Source of the DNA: an uncultured Prevotella sp.
GTDB taxonomy: Bacteria > Bacteroidota > Bacteroidia > Bacteroidales > Bacteroidaceae
Assembly: GCA_900772835.1 (NCBI GenBank)
Contig: CAAGSA010000094.1
Span: 1-13,269, forward strand
Reading direction: 5' to 3'
DNA length: 13,269 nt
The notes beneath the pieces are model-generated. The model was not told the origin of the DNA. It was given only the letters and a program-made list of their open reading frames with translations, and searched no databases. The position numbers and the translations under genes were made by a program. This document shows, in pieces, positions 7,509 through 13,269 of the stretch; the stretch's first letter is position 1, and each line of letters opens with the position of its first letter.

Positions 7509-7537
7509 AACGCTGTTGCAGCGTTTTTTGGCAACAG
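7509..7537 (+). terminator. Second terminator-like hairpin with an overlapping alternative stem
   Basis: AACGCTG (7509-7515) pairs with CAGCGTT (7519-7525) across a 3-nt loop, followed by T residues through 7529. A competing stem, CTGTTGC (7513-7519) with GCAACAG (7531-7537), would open the first. The two cannot form together, which is the layout of a terminator and antiterminator, although a simple back-up terminator is equally possible. Confidence 0.55.
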
Positions 7538-7583
7538 TCTTTCCGTGATAGATTGTCAGATTATGCGGCAATGTGTCAAGATG

Positions 7584-7615
7584 TTTGCAGGCTTGCATCT
7601 TTGTTTATATCTTTG
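7584..7615 (+). promoter_or_regulatory. Orphan Bacteroidota-type promoter
   Basis: TTTG at 7584-7587 and TATCTTTG at 7608-7615 are separated by exactly 20 bp and match the Bacteroidota -33/-7 consensus TTTG and TAnnTTTG at every fixed position; C follows the -7 box, as is common. A start site near 7620 is expected. No open reading frame of more than a few codons follows before the oppositely oriented gpmI. Confidence 0.65.
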
Positions 7616-7619
7616 CAAT

Positions 7620-7806
7620 CGAGAAACAATGAAGATAATATTTACGTAAAAGAATAACATTTATATGGCATGAGTATTTAATCGCACTTTGCACCGTCTT
7701 GCTAATCTGCGAAGACAACCATTGACAGGAAAAGTTCCGATAATAATACTAAATTTTTTAAAGTTAATAAAAAGCCCGGACCGCAAGTTGATTGTAGTCC
7801 GGGTTT
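7620..7806 (+). ncRNA. Candidate small RNA from the orphan promoter
   Basis: The DNA behind the orphan promoter has no usable reading frame: ATGs at 7629, 7665 and 7670 stop after six, two and three codons. It does contain a stem GTCTTGC (7696-7702) with GC and AAGAC (7709-7716, one bulged base) and the strong stem 7772-7781 / 7797-7806. The second stem is followed on this strand only by a short T stretch, so the 3' end is uncertain and the RNA may run on antisense to gpmI. It does not resemble an RNA family that I recognise. Boundaries are estimates. Confidence 0.35.
7764..7806 (-). terminator. Rho-independent terminator of gpmI
   Basis: On the minus strand AAACCCGGAC (7806-7797) pairs with GTCCGGGCTT (7781-7772) in ten pairs including one G-U, with a 15-nt loop, followed by TTTTTATT. 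It lies about 60 bp after the gpmI stop codon. Confidence 0.75.
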
Positions 7807-7820
7807 GTCGTATGTATTCC

Positions 7821-7853
7821 AAAGATACCGCGTAAGTGTGTGCGTGTATCTTT
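7821..7853. repeat. Inverted repeat just after gpmI
   Basis: AAAGATAC (7821-7828) and GTATCTTT (7846-7853) form a perfect 8-bp stem, extended inward by CGC (7829-7831) with GCG (7842-7844). It begins 13 bp after the gpmI stop, upstream of the stronger terminator, and has no T tract. It may protect the 3' end of the transcript or have no function. Confidence 0.4.
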
Positions 7854-7866
7854 CCTTGTCTTTCCT

Positions 7867-9393
7867 TTAGTGCAGATTGTCCTCGATGAGATTCTCACCC
7901 GTCATATCGGCAGGCTGTTCCAGTCCCATGATATGGAGGATAGACGGAGCCACGTCGGCAAGACGGCCGTCCTTCACGGTGGCAGAATTATTGTCCGTCA
8001 CGTAGATGAACGGCACCGGGTTCAGCGAGTGCGCCGTGTTCGGAGTCTCGTCCTGGTTGATTGCATTGTCGGCATTGCCGTGGTCGGCGATGATGATAGC
8101 CTCGTAGTCGTTTGCCTTTGCAGCCTCGATTACGTCCTTCACGCATTCGTCAACAGCATGCACTGCCTTTGCGATGGCATTGTATACACCGGTGTGGCCC
8201 ACCATGTCGCCGTTGGCGAAGTTCACCACGATGAAATCATACTCCTGCGTGTTGATGGCGCCCACAAGTTTGTCCTTAACCTCGTATGCGCTCATCTCCG
8301 GCTTCAGGTCGTAGGTAGCAACCTTCGGCGACGGCACCAGTATGCGGTCCTCGCCCTCGAACGGAGCCTCGCGTCCGCCGTTGAAGAAGAAGGTCACGTG
8401 TGCATACTTCTCCGTCTCAGCTGTGTGGAGCTGTTTCTTGCCCTGTCTGCTCAGATATTCTCCCAGTGTGTCCTGCACGTTCTCCTTCGGGAAGAGGATG
8501 CTCACTCCCTTGAACGAAGCGTCGTACGGCGTCATGCAGAAATACTGCAGATTCTTTATCGTGTGCATTCCCTCCTCGGGCATGTCCTGCTGTGTGAGCA
8601 CCTGTGTCAGCTCCTTGGCGCGGTCGTTGCGGTAGTTGATGAAGATAACCACGTCGCCCTCCTGTATCGTGCCGTCCACATTGGCATTGCAGATAGGCTT
8701 CACGAACTCGTCGGTCACATCGGCTGCATAGCTCTCCTGCATGGCCTTCACCATGTCTGTCGCCTTTGTTCCCTTGCCCTCCACGAGCAGGTCGTAAGCC
8801 TCCTTCACGCGGTTCCAGCGCTTGTCGCGGTCCATTGCATAGAAGCGCCCGATGATGCTTGCGATATGTGCGCCGTTTGCCTCGCAGTGCGCCGTGAGGT
8901 CTCTTATGAATCCCTCGCCGCTCTTCGGGTCGGTATCACGTCCGTCCATGAAGCAGTGTACGAAGGTGTTCTCCAAACCGTACTCTTTTGAAATCTCGAT
9001 GAACTTATACAGATGGTCGAGCGACGAGTGTACGCCGCCGGTTGATGTCAGTCCCATCAGATGCAGGCGCTTGCCTGTCTCCTTGGCGTAGCTGAATGCC
9101 TTCACCACCTCGGGATTCTTCATTATTGAACCGTCGGCACAGGCGCGGTTTATCTTCACCAGGTCCTGGTATACGATGCGCCCGGCTCCGATGTTCAGGT
9201 GTCCCACCTCTGAGTTTCCCATCTGTCCTGCCGGCAGACCCACGTCTTCGCCGCAAGCCATGAGCTGCGAGTGTGCGCTCACAGCCGTAAGATAGTCGAG
9301 ATAAGGAGTTGGAGTGTTGTAGATAACATCACCCTTGCCATGTTTTCCGATACCCCATCCGTCGAGTATCATCAATAAAGCTTTCTTTGCCAT
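7867..9393 (-). CDS. gpmI: 2,3-bisphosphoglycerate-independent phosphoglycerate mutase
   Basis: The cytosolic enzyme interconverts 3- and 2-phosphoglycerate in glycolysis and gluconeogenesis through a phosphoserine intermediate and Mn2+. The 508-residue length is typical. An alkaline-phosphatase-type metal site is visible: LDGWG with Asp11, the catalytic Ser61 in MGNSEVGHLNIGAGR, the Mn ligand region FANGDMVGHTG (about 401-411), and IIADHGNAD (about 445-453). The substrate-binding stretches HCFMDGRDTDP and NYRNDRA are also present. The start MAKKALLMILDGWG is the usual iPGM beginning. No Shine-Dalgarno is seen; the DNA before the ATG is AT-rich. The gene is monocistronic, with its own promoter at 9474-9505 and a terminator at 7764-7806. 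It is divergent from the small secreted protein gene and convergent with the helicase and orphan promoter. Confidence 0.98.
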   Translation of the reverse strand: MAKKALLMILDGWGIGKHGKGDVIYNTPTPYLDYLTAVSAHSQLMACGEDVGLPAGQMGNSEVGHLNIGAGRIVYQDLVKINRACADGSIMKNPEVVKAFSYAKETGKRLHLMGLTSTGGVHSSLDHLYKFIEISKEYGLENTFVHCFMDGRDTDPKSGEGFIRDLTAHCEANGAHIASIIGRFYAMDRDKRWNRVKEAYDLLVEGKGTKATDMVKAMQESYAADVTDEFVKPICNANVDGTIQEGDVVIFINYRNDRAKELTQVLTQQDMPEEGMHTIKNLQYFCMTPYDASFKGVSILFPKENVQDTLGEYLSRQGKKQLHTAETEKYAHVTFFFNGGREAPFEGEDRILVPSPKVATYDLKPEMSAYEVKDKLVGAINTQEYDFIVVNFANGDMVGHTGVYNAIAKAVHAVDECVKDVIEAAKANDYEAIIIADHGNADNAINQDETPNTAHSLNPVPFIYVTDNNSATVKDGRLADVAPSILHIMGLEQPADMTGENLIEDNLH

Positions 9394-9473
9394 GATAAAA
9401 AATCTTGTGTTATATTCTATATATGTTTAAATCCTAAAAAATCGAATGATAAAAAACTAATACTTTCTGAGTG

Positions 9474-9505
9474 CAAATTTACAATATTCTCTCCGTTCCA
9501 CCAAA
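9474..9505 (-). promoter_or_regulatory. Promoter of gpmI
   Basis: On the minus strand TTTG (9505-9502) and TAAATTTG (9481-9474) are separated by 20 bp, a full match to the Bacteroidota consensus, followed by C. Transcription would begin near 9467, leaving a leader of roughly 75 nt before the gpmI ATG. Confidence 0.75.
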
Positions 9506-9595
9506 TCCAGCAGCCTATATCCTTGATTCTTTAAGCTTTATATGATTTTGAGCAAAAAAACTGTTCCGAACTGCAGATATATAGGATTTTGTTGT

Positions 9596-9603
9596 TATTT
9601 TTG
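9596..9603 (+). promoter_or_regulatory. Candidate -7 promoter box for the small secreted protein gene
   Basis: TATTTTTG fits TAnnTTTG and is followed by C. The -33 region at about 9571-9575 reads CTGCA and is a poor match to TTTG. Initiation here would give a leader of about 50 nt before the ATG at 9660. Confidence 0.45.
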
Positions 9604-9659
9604 CAGCACGGAAAATCTTTTTAATACTTTATAAATAAACTGACAAAAAACAAAAGCCT

Positions 9660-10208
9660 ATGAAACGATTTCTTTTAATTTGTATGCTGTGCGTATTCGC
9701 ATTTGCAGCTAACGCCCAGGTCAGGACATTCTATTACAAGGACAGTGGCTATTGGGTGAAACTTGACTTGACCAAGAAGTTATTCATCCTTGACGGCTGT
9801 GCCTCTGAGCCGATGAGAGTCCTGAACTACAAGAAGACTGGCAACAAGGAGAGTTTTACTACTACTGACGATGGTCTGACCACTCACTATGAGTTTGTGA
9901 AAAAGTCTGACACTGACTATACTTACTACTATTGGACAACTCCATCCGAGTCGAAAGAAAAGGCAGTAATCGAGGTGACGACAAAACCCGTAATCATCAA
10001 GGACGAGCTTGAGGAAGACAAACCTACAGAAACGGTTGCCGAGAAGAATCCCATCAAGTCTGTCAGCGACGGAGTGAAAGGACTGTTCAACAAGGGCAAG
10101 AGCCTCTTCAAGAAGGACAAGCCCAAGGCAAATACCAGCACCCCCCAAAAGCAGAAAATCACCCCGAAGAGCAAGCCTGTTGACGACGGCAGCATGCCTG
10201 AAAAATAA
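9660..10208 (+). CDS. Secreted or periplasmic protein of unknown function with basic C-terminal tail
   Basis: I do not recognise this 182-residue protein. A clear signal peptide (MKRFLLICMLCVFAFAANA, cleavage probably before Gln20) predicts export. Residues 20-97 are rich in Tyr, Thr, Asp and Lys and look like a small beta-rich domain (FYYKDSGYWVKLDL, THYEFVKKSDTDYTYYYW). Residues 104-125 are acidic near DELEED. The end (132-182) is Lys/Pro-rich, with SVSDGVKGLFNKGKSLFKK at 134-152 suggesting a short amphipathic helix and a probably disordered tail. No catalytic motif is seen; Cys47 is the only cysteine in the mature part. Codon use is more AT-rich than in the neighbours. It stands alone, divergent from gpmI and convergent with pnp over a shared terminator. 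The signal peptide, in-frame promoter spacing and terminator support a real gene, probably restricted to Bacteroidales. Confidence 0.85.
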   Translation: MKRFLLICMLCVFAFAANAQVRTFYYKDSGYWVKLDLTKKLFILDGCASEPMRVLNYKKTGNKESFTTTDDGLTTHYEFVKKSDTDYTYYYWTTPSESKEKAVIEVTTKPVIIKDELEEDKPTETVAEKNPIKSVSDGVKGLFNKGKSLFKKDKPKANTSTPQKQKITPKSKPVDDGSMPEK

Positions 10209-10239
10209 CGACAAGCCATCTGAGAGGAACGGACAGAAT

Positions 10240-10288
10240 ACAAAAAAACTCCCGCAAGCCTTACAAGCCCTGCGGGAGTTTTTTTTGT
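10240..10288. terminator. Bidirectional terminator between the small secreted gene and pnp
   Basis: A run of seven A residues plus CTCCCGCA (10242-10256) pairs perfectly with TGCGGGAG plus T residues (10271-10285), a 15-bp stem with a 14-nt loop. A T tract follows on either strand. It begins about 30 bp after the stop of the + strand gene and ends about 20 bp from the stop of pnp, so it probably serves both convergent genes. Confidence 0.9.
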
Positions 10289-10307
10289 ATCTGATTATTT
10301 TTCGTTT

Positions 10308-12647
10308 TTAGTCCAGATGGTCGAGCGAATCATTGAAGTCCTTCGGCTCGCGTGCTGCCATCGGATCTTGGAACTCTCCGTTCTGTTCGCCACCGCGATG
10401 CTCGAAGCGGCGCTGGTCGCCACGCTCCGGACGCTGACGGCGCTCACCGCGCTCCGGACGCTGGCGGCGCTCGCCACGCTCTGGGCGCTGACGGCGCTCA
10501 CGCTCCACGTAGCCTTCCGGTTTCGGCACGAGCACACGGTGCGAGAGCTTGTATTTGCCGGTCTTAGGGTCAATCTCCAGCAGCTTCACCTGTATCTTGT
10601 CGCCTTCCTTCAGTCCGGCTTCCTCCACTGTCTCCAGACGCTTCCAGTCAATCTCCGAGATATGGAGCAGTCCGTCCTTGCCCGGCATGATTTCCACGAA
10701 GCAGCCGTAAGGCATGATAGAGCGGATTGTACCCTCGTAAACCTCGCCCACCTCGGGGATAGCAACGATAGCGCGGATCTTGGCGATTGCCTTGTCGATG
10801 CTCTCCTTGTTGGGAGCCGACACCTGCACCTTGCCCTTGCCGTCCACCTCGTCGATGGTCACTGTGGCTCCAGACTCTTCCTGAATCTGCTGTATAATCT
10901 TTCCGCCCGGGCCGATTACGGCTCCGATGAACTCCTTCGGTATGTCGAACGCCTCGATGCGCGGCACCTGCGGCTTCAGCTCGGCGCGCGGCTCGGCGAT
11001 GGTTTCGGTGAGCTTGCCCAGGATGTGCTCTCTACCCTCCTTGGCCTGCATGAGCGCCTTTTCGAGGATTTCGAAGCTCAGTCCGTCGCACTTGATATCC
11101 ATCTGCGTTGCGGTCAGTCCGTCCTTCGTACCGGTGGTCTTGAAGTCCATGTCGCCCAAGTGGTCCTCGTCGCCGAGAATGTCGCTCAGCACAGCATACT
11201 TGTCTTCGCCCGGATTCTTGATAAGTCCCATAGCAATACCCGATACGGGCTTCTTCATCGGCACTCCGGCATCCATCAGAGCCAATGTTCCGGCGCATAC
11301 GGTTGCCATTGACGAAGAACCGTTGGACTCGAGAATCTGCGACACCAGACGCACCGTGTATGGGTAGTCGGCAGGAATCATATCCTTCAGCGCGCGCCAT
11401 GCCAGATGGCCGTGGCCTATCTCGCGACGGCCCACACCGCGCTGCGCCTTTGCCTCGCCCGTACAGAATGGCGGGAAGTTATAGTGCAGCAGGAAACGCA
11501 TGTAGCTCTTGTCGAGCACGTCGTCCACCATCTTCTCGTCGAGTTTCGTTCCGAGCGTACAGGTTGTCAGCGACTGTGTCTCTCCGCGTGTGAAGATTGA
11601 GCTTCCGTGGGGCATCGGCAGCGGCGACACCTCGCACCAGATGGGGCGTATCTCGTTTGTCTTGCGGCCGTCCAGACGTATTCCCTCGTCGAGGATGCAG
11701 CGGCGCATGGCATCGCGCATCACGTCGTGGTAGTACTTGTCCATCAGCGCAGCCTTCTCCTCCATCTCCTCCTCCGTGAGGTCGGTGTGTGCGGCTGTGT
11801 AGGCTTCCTGGAAATCGGCAAGAATCTTGTCGAAAGCGTCCTGGCGTGCCTGCTTGTCGAGAGCCTGCTTCGTCACTTCGTATGCCTTCGGATAAAGCTC
11901 CTCGTTGATCTGCTTGCGCAGGTCCTCGTCGTTCACCTCGTGGCAGTATTCGCGCTTCACGTCGGTTCCGAGCTCCTTCATCAGCTCCACCTGCAGCTCG
12001 CACATCGGGCGTATCGCCTCCTGCGCAGCCTTCAGTGCTCCGAGCAGATCCTGCTCCGAAACCTCCTTCATCTCGCCCTCCACCATCATGATGTTTTCGG
12101 CCGACGCACCCACCATGAGGTCCATGTCTGCCTCCTTCATCTGCTCGAAGGTCGGGTCGATTACGTATTCGCCGTTCACGCGTGCCACTCTAACTTCAGA
12201 AATCGGGCACTCGAAAGGAATATCTGAGCATGCCAGCGCGCACGAAGCCGCAAAGCCTGCCAGCGCGTCCGGCTGGTCAACTCCGTCGGCAGAGAAGAGA
12301 ATGATGTTCACATACACCTCTGCGTGGAAGTCGGCAGGGAAGAGCGGGCGCAGGGCACGGTCTACGAGTCGGCATGTAAGAATCTCATTGTCGCTTGCTT
12401 TGCCTTCGCGCTTGGTGAAACCGCCCGGGAAACGTCCGGCTGCGGCATACTGTTCTCTGTACTCCACCTGCAAAGGCATGAAATCTGTTCCGGGAACTGC
12501 ATCTTTTGCGGCACAAACAGTGGCGAGCAAGACGGTGTTGCCCATACGGAGCACACAAGAACCGTCGGCCTGTTTTGCCACTTTCCCGGTTTCAATGCTG
12601 ATGGTCCTGCCATCAGGCAATTGAACTGTTTTCGTAATTACGTTCAT
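10308..12647 (-). CDS. pnp: Polyribonucleotide nucleotidyltransferase (PNPase)
   Basis: The enzyme degrades RNA 3' to 5' by phosphorolysis, releasing nucleoside diphosphates, and can add tails in reverse; it works as a ring-shaped trimer in the cytosol. Domain order in the 779 residues is complete: first RNase PH domain (about 1-215), all-helical linker (about 240-320), second RNase PH domain (about 325-555) with SNGSSSMATVCAG (441-453) and the metal-binding GDMDFK (498-503), KH domain (about 562-625) with IGPGGK (578-583), and S1 domain (about 634-705). The C-terminal tail (706-779) is long compared with the 711 residues of E. coli PNPase. It contains three copies of a nine-residue Arg/Glu-rich unit followed by an acidic end. 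The start MNVITKTVQLPDG fits the family. A -7 box lies about 55 bp upstream and the shared hairpin at 10240-10288 ends the transcript. No Shine-Dalgarno is seen. Confidence 0.98.
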   Translation of the reverse strand: MNVITKTVQLPDGRTISIETGKVAKQADGSCVLRMGNTVLLATVCAAKDAVPGTDFMPLQVEYREQYAAAGRFPGGFTKREGKASDNEILTCRLVDRALRPLFPADFHAEVYVNIILFSADGVDQPDALAGFAASCALACSDIPFECPISEVRVARVNGEYVIDPTFEQMKEADMDLMVGASAENIMMVEGEMKEVSEQDLLGALKAAQEAIRPMCELQVELMKELGTDVKREYCHEVNDEDLRKQINEELYPKAYEVTKQALDKQARQDAFDKILADFQEAYTAAHTDLTEEEMEEKAALMDKYYHDVMRDAMRRCILDEGIRLDGRKTNEIRPIWCEVSPLPMPHGSSIFTRGETQSLTTCTLGTKLDEKMVDDVLDKSYMRFLLHYNFPPFCTGEAKAQRGVGRREIGHGHLAWRALKDMIPADYPYTVRLVSQILESNGSSSMATVCAGTLALMDAGVPMKKPVSGIAMGLIKNPGEDKYAVLSDILGDEDHLGDMDFKTTGTKDGLTATQMDIKCDGLSFEILEKALMQAKEGREHILGKLTETIAEPRAELKPQVPRIEAFDIPKEFIGAVIGPGGKIIQQIQEESGATVTIDEVDGKGKVQVSAPNKESIDKAIAKIRAIVAIPEVGEVYEGTIRSIMPYGCFVEIMPGKDGLLHISEIDWKRLETVEEAGLKEGDKIQVKLLEIDPKTGKYKLSHRVLVPKPEGYVERERRQRPERGERRQRPERGERRQRPERGDQRRFEHRGGEQNGEFQDPMAAREPKDFNDSLDHLD
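10418..10498 (-). repeat. Three 27-bp tandem repeats in the 3' part of pnp
   Basis: Units at 10418-10444, 10445-10471 and 10472-10498 are nearly identical, differing by a few bases each. Being 27 bp long they keep frame and encode three copies of the nine-residue unit ERRQRPERG. An imperfect partial unit flanks the array. Repeat number could change by slippage without breaking the enzyme. Confidence 0.9.
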
Positions 12648-12701
12648 CTAAAAAAACTTATTGTTTTAACAACATCTGTTATAAATCGATATAAAATCGC
12701 A

Positions 12702-12709
12702 CAAAGTTA
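12702..12709 (-). promoter_or_regulatory. Candidate -7 promoter box for pnp
   Basis: On the minus strand TAACTTTG fully matches TAnnTTTG. The -33 region is T-rich but lacks a clean TTTG at 19-21 bp (TCTT at 19 bp, TTTT at 17 bp). A start near 12696 would give a leader of about 50 nt. Confidence 0.5.
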
Positions 12710-12871
12710 GGCATTTACTTATAAATAAAAGAGAAAACCGCGATTTATTTTCTTTTTTTATGATTTGGTGACACGCACACCGTAGCCGCACGTTCCATTC
12801 CACTTGCCACTTATCACCAATCCAGCAGCAAAGACCACATTCTCTGGTTTTAAAACTCTTGACCTAAAAAA

Positions 12872-12915
12872 ATAATTCATGAATAATTCGTGGATAATTT
12901 ATGGAAATTCATGTT
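12872..12915. repeat. Four 11-bp tandem repeats
   Basis: Consecutive units ATAATTCATGA, ATAATTCGTGG, ATAATTTATGG and AAATTCATGTT follow without gaps, consensus ATAATTCATGG. The period is close to one DNA turn, so all units face the same side of the helix. The first junction also holds the perfect 12-bp palindrome AATTCATGAATT except for its last positions in the next unit. Purpose unknown; a protein-binding array or a simple slippage product are both possible. Confidence 0.8.
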
Positions 12916-13188
12916 CAAAAAAATAAATACGCGTACATTCAACCACACGCCAAAGCCATTCCTTTTAACGTCCCTTCACGTTCAACCATACCAAATTTAA
13001 CACTCGCTTTTCGAAATTGTTTACACCGCTATTTCCCCTTATCGCCCGTTCCATACCGTTAGCCGCATACGCCACTGCCGCACACAAACGCCGCCATCAG
13101 AAAATGCAACCATTCCGGCTACAAAACACCCTGAAATCCTCGCCAGGAGCACACCCTACCCCATTGTTTTCATCACAAACTCTTCAAC

Positions 13189-13226
13189 CGTTCATATTGA
13201 ACGATCAAACCGTTCATAACGAACGG
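13189..13226. promoter_or_regulatory. Two palindromes 22 bp apart, operator-like
   Basis: CGTTCA-TAT-TGAACG (13189-13203) and CCGTTC-ATAAC-GAACGG (13210-13226) are both perfect inverted repeats around short spacers. Their centres are 22 bp apart, about two helical turns. Each is also part of a direct repeat AACCGTTCATA (13186-13196 approximately, and 13208-13218). This is typical of tandem binding sites of a dimeric regulator. The regulated gene would lie to the right of the window or be pnp. Confidence 0.45.
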
Positions 13227-13269
13227 CCGAATTTTCCGCTGCCTCCCGTTCCGCCTGCAAACACAATCC

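Larger units (their letters stand above)
12710..13269. other. Gene-free region upstream of pnp
   Basis: I find no gene here: no long reading frame, tRNA or recognised RNA family. The DNA is AT-rich to about 12930. It is visibly C- and A-rich but G-poor on the + strand in the stretches 12770-12840 and 12937-13269. It contains the separated inverted repeat TTGGTGA (12765-12771) and TCACCAA (12814-12820), the 11-bp tandem repeats at 12872-12915, an isolated minus-strand -7-like box TAAATTTG at 12999-12992 without a -33 partner, and the paired palindromes at 13189-13226. The true neighbour on the right lies outside the window. Confidence 0.5.

Noticed and set aside
7460..7657. 65-codon + strand frame after the helicase
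   Set aside because: It runs straight through two terminator hairpins and the orphan promoter and has no initiation signal or similarity.
7840..8991. 383-codon + strand frame opposite gpmI
   Set aside because: Antisense to a fully supported enzyme gene and in its codon register; no domain seen.
10317..11312. 331-codon + strand frame opposite pnp
   Set aside because: Same explanation; its LTALRTLAAL repeats are only the reverse of the 27-bp pnp repeat.
13141..13158. GCCAGGAG followed by CACACC, similar to the B12 box of cobalamin riboswitches
   Set aside because: The rest of the conserved core is not in order before it, and no cobalamin-related gene is visible; an Rfam search would settle it.
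1..13269. Mobile elements, CRISPR arrays, tRNA or rRNA genes
   Set aside because: No transposase or integrase, no regularly spaced repeats with unique spacers, and no cloverleaf or rRNA-like sequence was found.

Overview
The window looks like a chromosomal housekeeping segment of a Bacteroidota bacterium, most likely a Prevotella-type member of the Bacteroidales. The reasons are the protein families present (DUF4292 lipoprotein, EnvC-like protein with a degenerate LytM domain, DeaD-type helicase with a DbpA-like RNA-binding domain), the absence of clear Shine-Dalgarno sequences before the genes, AT-rich intergenic DNA between GC-richer genes, and several copies of the Bacteroidota promoter pattern TTTG-N19-21-TAnnTTTG. 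I saw no mobile element, CRISPR array, tRNA or rRNA.

Layout from left to right. Positions 1-250 hold a terminator for an unseen + strand gene and a hairpin. Positions 251-5323 are a minus-strand envelope block read in the order dut, TPR lipoprotein, DUF4292 lipoprotein, EnvC-like murein hydrolase activator, with gaps of 100, 41 and 72 bp; it is probably one operon starting at dut. A divergent DEAD-box RNA helicase (5510-7450, +, inferred TTG start) is followed by two terminator-like hairpins. The 416-bp gap 7451-7866 then contains a near-perfect orphan + strand promoter with no open reading frame behind it, and the minus-strand terminator of gpmI. gpmI (7867-9393, -) and a small secreted protein of unknown function (9660-10208, +) are divergent around a 266-bp gap with promoters for both. 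The small gene converges with pnp (10308-12647, -) on a shared bidirectional terminator. The last 620 bp carry no recognisable gene but do hold four 11-bp tandem repeats and a pair of spaced palindromes.

Functionally there are two themes. The left block combines nucleotide hygiene (dUTPase) with outer-membrane or periplasmic functions: lipoprotein handling is inferred for DUF4292, and septal peptidoglycan amidase activation is inferred for the EnvC-like protein. The right block combines RNA metabolism (DEAD-box helicase and PNPase, classic degradosome partners) with a glycolytic enzyme, phosphoglycerate mutase. I found no convincing large undescribed system. The most interesting signals are small: the orphan promoter and candidate small RNA, overlapping alternative hairpins behind the helicase, a palindrome plus overlapping mini-ORF at the helicase start, an in-frame 27-bp repeat in the pnp tail, and the tandem repeats and palindromes at the right edge.
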